A stretch of 64,000 nucleotides of DNA from Taudactylus pleione (Eukaryota > Chordata > Amphibia > Anura > Myobatrachidae), in assembly GCA_031769625.1 (NCBI GenBank), contig JAUIMM010000688.1:1527001-1591000 (forward strand), given 5' to 3'. Under the pieces are notes generated by a model. It ran no database searches and was not told the DNA's origin. It saw nothing but the letters and a program-made list of their open reading frames with translations. This document shows positions 58,283 to 64,000 of the stretch, piece after piece (the stretch's first letter is position 1; each line of letters starts with the position of its first letter). The position numbers and the translations under genes were made by a program.

Positions 58283-60498
58283 GTCATGTATCCTGTATTC
58301 TCCAGCAAATTAATTTCTGGGTGATGTATTCAAAGGCCCACTGTTCTTTCTGGCCCTTCTACCGCCGGTTGATATTCCCATCAGATGTACATCACCATCA
58401 CACTCTACATGCCGATATTTACCAACGCATCTTGTGAGTATATCACCACAGGGGCATAAGAAGACTTTATCTCAGCGTAAGCAGAACTTATATGGACATA
58501 TACATATCATTACATATGCTGTAGTTTCTGAAGTGCCATTGGTTTGTCAAATTTATTTTAGTCAAGGAAAAAGTCCCATCACTGTCAAGGTGATATGTTT
58601 CTAAGAGGCACTGTATAAGGGTAACTTACAAGGCAGGTCTGAGGTCAATGCAGCACGTGTGGTGATCCTGATCACTAGTTTTAGCATTTTGGTAAAAAAA
58701 TATCATGCCCGCCTTCAGAAGTCTGCTAATAGGTTTCCTGACAGGAAGAGATAGAGCCCCTTCCATTTCTGTACGATGACGTCATCAGCCAGTGTCCATC
58801 GTCATTCCCTACCATCCAAGTGGGCATAGAGGGGGAATATATTCTTGTGGCGAGCGAAGCGAGCCACCTTGCCTGCAGCGTGGCGAGCCCACAAGGGGCC
58901 AACTTTCTAATTTTCGTGGAAAGTGTGGGCAGAAACCTCCACTTCTGCCCTCACTCATGTCACTTCCAGGTACGGCTACTGAAGGGGATTTATACTCTTC
59001 CGTTTCCTGACAGAAACCAGCCTCAGTAATGCTCCAACCTATGTCCTTTTTTTTTAATATGGCTTCAGTTGCACCACATATACCCTCTCGGCGCGCCAGT
59101 TCCTGTGCGACTCAGCAGCACAAACGGCTTTTTCACTCAATATTTACGTCTTAGTTACACAAATAAACTGGGAGAGACAAAACTGCATTACTTGCATACA
59201 CTGACCACTGGGGTTTGCGCCATTTGTACATCTGTGTGCGAATCTTTGTAAAGAAAAAAAGGGCTCCGATGTGAGTGGCCGTGGCGTCTCCTCACGCCAA
59301 GTTACATTGTGCATCATCTACGTATGAGTGTTAAACCAATTCCTGTTGCTGATAAGTATAATAGAGGAAATCCAACCCAGGTAGTTTGCAGGGTTTAACA
59401 CGGCAACGACCTGTGCAACCCTGCAGTATAAACAGGTACCCCGAGTCGTCCGACCCTGGATCCCAGCGTGGGGACTTCCAGGTTTCTCAGCGCCTGGAGA
59501 TGATGTCATCTCCAAGCACCTCAGTGGGGGAACAGGGCCTGTCCCGAATTGGAACCATGTTCCAAATACCGAGTCAGACCTGGGACTTTAGTGTAAAGGT
59601 GGTATTAGAGGCAAAATGTGAATTATAATATGGCACGCTACTCTTCTTGGAGAGTCTCAGTAGCACGGGGTGTCTCGTACCGCATGGCGCTCGGAAGGTC
59701 AATATATGAGGACACATCTGTACGTGGCAAGCTTCAGTTAAAGAAAAATTGGGTGCCACAGGTTGGTGGTCTAGGACAAAATAAAATGAATAATGGTCAC
59801 TGGGATAGGCAAAACCAGAGCTGGTGGCTGCCAATCATAAAATATGAGGACAAACAGAAACGCAACCACCACATAACTGAGCCTAAGGTGACTGATCAGC
59901 ACAATTTACTTTCTATATAAGAAACTTCTGCCCTAGTGGTGCCATGGAAAAAATGCTGAAACTCTTGGGCACAGTTATAAAATACATTTTGGCACCAACT
60001 GCTCTATACAATTTAGTAACAAGGAAGATTTCCATCCCCACCAACAACGTGAAAGATGGCCATATAGACACGCCGCTCGTGGTGCTGTAATTTAGGGCTT
60101 AACAATTCACTATCAGGTAAATTATAGAGTGATTAAATACAATAATCACAGCACACACCCTATACAATCACACATGGGAAGGCTGGTCAGTGTCATGCTT
60201 GCTGTACATCCCACTTGCATTAAATACAATAAAGTGTATTTCGGTCATAGAGTCACACAATGACATCATCAGGCTGAGCAATGCTTATATGACTTCGGGT
60301 GCATACATTAATATGGAATGATGTTCTGGGGCTGCAGGTTAGTCCTAGCCTAGCCTCACATAGAAGAACAGTCTGTAGAACGCCGGCGACTGGTTTACAC
60401 TGGAGACACCAGCCCAGGACACCGGGGTCTGCTCCACCTGCATCATGTGGGATAAATAACAAAACACTGACACAGCAGAGCCCAATAAATGTAATTAC
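58283..60498. other. First intron of gene B, distal part; repeat scraps
   Basis: gcgagcgaagcgagccacc (58849-58867) is part of a common repeat; 59245-59300 (ggctccgatgtgagtggccgtgg) resembles 27945-27975. acctgggact / gatgatgtcatctc around 59390-59600 resembles the element at 62774. No gene seen. Confidence 0.35.
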
Positions 60499-60600
60499 CT
60501 CCTGGTTGTACACCACCACCAACTGCATAATATCAGCAACGCTTCGGCTCTTCGTGCATAAACCGGATATTGGTGACTTGAAACACTTCCTCTGATTACC
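60499..60600 (-). promoter_or_regulatory. Gene B, putative non-coding first exon
   Basis: The donor CAGGAG|gtaattacatttattg (60499/60498) matches the gene A donor at 32867 beyond the exon border. The leader contains tatccggtttatgcac, resembling gtccggtgcggg in gene A. The 5' end is not defined. Confidence 0.5.
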
Positions 60601-60734
60601 TTCCACCCGACTTCCTAGTTGTGCGTTCCACCGAACTTCCTAGCTGTGCGTTCCACCTCACTTTCTGGATGTGCGTTCCACTCGACTTCCTGGTGGTGCT
60701 TTTCACCTGACTTCCTGGTTGTGCGTTCCACCTT
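60601..60734 (-). promoter_or_regulatory. Five-copy 25-bp promoter-proximal repeat with ETS-type sites
   Basis: Units of 25 bp (ttccacccgacttcctagttgtgcg and variants) start at 60601, 60626, 60651, 60676 and 60701, with a sixth partial copy. On the minus strand most carry AGGAAGT, the core of ETS-family binding sites; unit 3 reads AGAAAGT. Two related units precede gene A's first exon (32973-33008). Confidence 0.7.
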
Positions 60735-61844
60735 GCTCTCTGTTCCCTTACTGTAAAATTTCTAGTTTTCCTTTTTTTTGTTAGTTCCTGCTAATTCTTA
60801 TTACCAGAGGCAAAGTGTTATTCTCTGTCATGACCAGTGTAAAGGAAGATGAATTGATCAATGAATAGAAAATGCATTGGTTTGAGCTAATTAAAAAGCT
60901 TGCATGTAAGACTTTTAATTTACACAATGTCTCTTGCACATTTTTGTTTTTAAAGAGGGTCTCCCTTTTTAAACTAGAAAAAATTGATGTAAATAAAATG
61001 TGGTGCACAAAAAATATAAATGGTTGCAAGAACAGTCATGTGATTTGGACCATGCCCACTGCATTTGTGGCGAAATAAGGGATTAAACTTTCTCTACCGT
61101 TAATGTACTCCATTTCCCACATTAAGTGAACTGTGGTCAGGATACTTTCTACCACTTTTTATTTTCCATTTGCCGACACGTTCAAGGAGAAGTATATTCA
61201 AGTAAAGGTTAAGCCTTCTGGGACTCCTTCTCTTCTGGGTAATCCAACTCATGTTTTCCTTGTATCTATAGATATTATGAACAGCCTGTAACAGTGTAAC
61301 ATGACAGGAGCTGATTAGTTGGTACGTAATCTCTCTCCACTTTATCCCCAAGCTCTGATAAGTCTTCCCCTATGTATGTGCCATAGAATATGTCTCCAAA
61401 AGAACTGTAGCCACCGTTAGTTGCAACAAAGACTGTTGCAAGGAGAGCCTGCTACAAAGCTGCACTAAATGCTGATCTTTACCACTGCTGGTAGCAAGTT
61501 ATGCACCTAGGGGGGGGTAGGCCAGTAATCACTAGTGCCAGTCAACCCTGAGCTTGGTAACCTACAGGAGGCATGAGTTAATTCAGGGAGGATCCCTTTG
61601 CAGTGATTAGGCTCCTTTGTTGAGATTCTTTGTAGGAACCCGTTATCTGCAGACATTGCGGAACCGTATGCAGGATGATGAGCAGCGCCTGAATCCTGAT
61701 CGAGTATCCAGAAGGTAAGAGCTACCAATCGTTGGAATGCCACCCTGAAACGTGGGAACTAGAAATTGGATAAAAGTCAGTTCCCAGAGGAAGGATTTGG
61801 GTGTGAGATCTTGGCAGAATGAATATAGGATTGGCTCAGAGTGA

Positions 61845-62153
61845 AGCTGGACACACACGTAAAGATTATCTGTCCAACTAGTTGATTGGTTGGCATGAAA
61901 ATCTGGTAAGGTATGAAAACAAATGACAATCAGCAATTTGCTCCCAAACACCGGAAAATGGACAAAAACTGTTTGAACAAATTGTTTAGATCAAACATTT
62001 AACAAACTTGTCTGACGTCCATTTTCATCTGTTTTCTGGCATTTAGGAGCAAATTGCTGATCATCAGTTACTCCCATACGTTACCAGATTTTCATTCCAA
62101 CCTATCAACTAGTTGGATGGTTGGACAGATAATCTTTACGTGTGTACCCAGCC
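61845..62153. mobile_element. Palindromic MITE, 'gctggacacacacgtaaagatt' termini
   Basis: Left aagctggacacacacgtaaag and right ctttacgtgtgtacccagcctt are inverted; the arms continue with tatctgtccaactagttg and aaaatctggtaa / ttaccagatttt. Sister of 43308-43628. Confidence 0.85.
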
Positions 62154-62773
62154 TTAATGTTCCTGCTGGATCAATAAAGATTGAAGGCGACAGAGAATGC
62201 CTACAAAGACAGGAGCTATTCTTGTTCCTGATTCCCTATGGGTCTTGTGGATGAGTCAGTGTGCCACCAAAAATCAGGACTGCTGCTGAGAGGGAAAGGA
62301 GCCTTACCACCACCAAACTGTACTAGTTGCAGATCTTGTATTTTATTATGCCAAGGTGTAAATGTAATAGGTTGCACGTTTCCAGTGAGATTAAACCAGC
62401 TGGAATCTGCAGCGAGTTTGCTGTGAGTTTGCATAGCAACTTGCCGGACATAATAAATAGCCAGTTGATGTGTGGTGGGTTATGAAGCCCTTTTTTTTTT
62501 TACTTTTTTTGGAGCCTGTCTTCCATAGCTAAAGGCATCTTCAGATGGTGCAGCAGGTCTTCCTAATGGAAAGAGAGCTCAGTGCTAGCTAGGCGCTCTT
62601 TTTGTATGCATGCGCAACATAAAGCAGCACATTCGTAGAAACACTGCTGGCTCAGAACCCAGCAGAATAATATTTTGCCGCTGCAATCAGGTTTAAGCAT
62701 TTGCCAAATATGTGCTCATTAATAACCATGCCCCTTGTGCGCAATATTTCTGCCTAGTTTGCCAGTCTGTTAT

Positions 62774-63094
62774 ACCCCTTTTACACCTAGCGGATAGCTT
62801 GTGTTATTGTTGGGGAAAGCCGGCACAATCCGGGTCCCGGCTCAGTGTGAAAAGGTCTATTTGGGACGTGCATCACAGGTCCGCTACCTGGGTCACGAGC
62901 AAGGTTAGTCCCGTGTCCGACTTGGGTAGGCGGCAGTGTGAAAGCGCAACGTGGGTCATCCGACCCAGGTCGCGCTAAAAGTAGTGTAGAGCCAGATCAC
63001 CCGCACTTGGGATATGATGTCATCTTCAAGCTCCGGCTAAGGGACAACCTGGCAATATTGCCAGGTCCAGCCTGCGGTGTGAACGCAGTTTGAA
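62774..63094. repeat. Possible MITE, 'ccccttttacacc' start
   Basis: ataccccttttacacctagcgg and tgcggtgtgaacgcag near the right end are weakly complementary; several acctgggtc blocks lie between. Related to 4738-5060. The stretch to 63988 contains no recognised gene. Confidence 0.4.
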
Positions 63095-64000
63095 GCAGCT
63101 GTGACATGGCTCACGATTTTTCAGGTAACCCCCCACACCCCCGGAAGTGTAGGCACTTCTCCCGCATTCCGCCTACTTCCTAGCGAAGTGGGCAGAAAGG
63201 GGAGCATATTCCCGGGGTTCAGCGGGTCCGTGCGTAGGGGGCTGGGACTTATGATGCATCATTTGCCTTAATGACGCAACCCATCCGGCCCCACCCCCAA
63301 CACTGCCCACTTCACCCAGACCCCTCCTAACACAACAATTCTCATGAGAAGAGAATCAAAGTGTGAAAGATGGGAATGAAGAAAGAAGGCCTGATCCTGG
63401 TTAGGGGCATAAATTACTGCAGGTGTAGTTCTGGTTATAGAATTTACAGTTTAAAAGAAATATCCTACCTGGGACAATTTTATGTACAGAGGAGTATGAG
63501 ATCTGTAGTTTTTTAGAGAACAATATTGCTAGATACATCTTTAGATTTGCTTTCTGGGGTATTACAACAACACTAGCGCACGCAGGGGGGGTTTCTGAGT
63601 ACCTAGAAACCCCCTCTGCTTGCCGATCCATCGCTGCAGCTGACCGATATGAGGAGACAGCTGTGTCAGTAGCGCGGCATCTGCCTACTCATATCTAGAG
63701 GTTTCCAGGTGTGCCGCCGGAGAAGAGGTGGAGAGATCCCGTGCCCGCAGTAAACTAACTTACTTTGGGTCCGGGCAGCGCTGGGCTCAGCCGCTGCCCG
63801 GGCCATGACCAATGGACATGTGACGGCGTGACATCATAGGTCACGCCTGCCGCTTCGCCGTCATGCCCACACAGTGCTCCCTGCTGCGCAGTGAGAGGTC
63901 CTCCATGATAGGCTGGCGCTGTACCTGCTTCCACGGCTGAGGGGCAGGAAACACCTTTCTCTTCCACGGACAGGTAGTGCCAATATAAAATCTTATAGCC

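Overview
The window looks like anuran amphibian (frog) chromosomal DNA. The only host genes I can support are two tandem, paralogous KRAB/C2H2 zinc-finger genes, both on the minus strand. Everything else is intron or intergenic DNA packed with transposable elements: DIRS-type tyrosine-recombinase retrotransposons, L1-type LINEs, a Penelope-like element, a Tc1 element, a mariner scrap, many palindromic MITEs, minisatellites and one long foldback element. No tRNA, rRNA or CRISPR array was recognised. The species was not identified.

Gene layout. Gene A runs from a non-coding first exon (splice donor at 32867) through exons at 27504-27622 (start codon), 26291-26482 and 24928-25051 (KRAB-A box) to the zinc-finger exon at 11428-13145. 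Gene B repeats this plan at 60499, 56249-56363, 51619-51813, 50360-50483 and 39797-41490. Exon lengths, intron phases (0, 0, 1) and splice signals correspond exon by exon, and every coding exon is open. The predicted proteins are about 703 aa (A, 7 good fingers plus a relic) and about 696 aa (B, 13 fingers). They are read as nuclear DNA-binding regulators by family; targets are unknown.

The most unusual structure is the intron before the KRAB exon. In both genes it consists almost entirely of a 66-bp (22-codon) tandem repeat whose unit contains the exon-intron junction itself, so each full unit carries another 5' splice site in the same reading phase. In gene B the intron is exactly 16 x 66 bp plus a 79-bp remainder. 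In gene A it is 10 units plus an 81-bp remainder, split by a 515-bp MITE. Use of a downstream donor would add a multiple of 22 residues in front of the KRAB box.

Region by region: 1-11.4 kb is intergenic (LINE tail, duplicated 805-bp repeat, MITEs, a 2.2-kb foldback inserted in a hAT-like MITE, a deleted DIRS). 11.4-33 kb is gene A; its last intron holds a Penelope-like element (13.6-16.5 kb) and an L1 split by a 5.3-kb DIRS (16.6-23.4 kb), and its first intron holds a Tc1 element and a 78-bp minisatellite. 33-39.8 kb is intergenic (mariner and DIRS scraps, MITEs). 39.8-60.8 kb is gene B; its last intron holds a short L1 with a 17-bp target duplication, split by a second, decayed 5.8-kb DIRS. 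60.8-64 kb is intergenic with MITEs. All calls come from reading the sequence; no database search or expression data were available.
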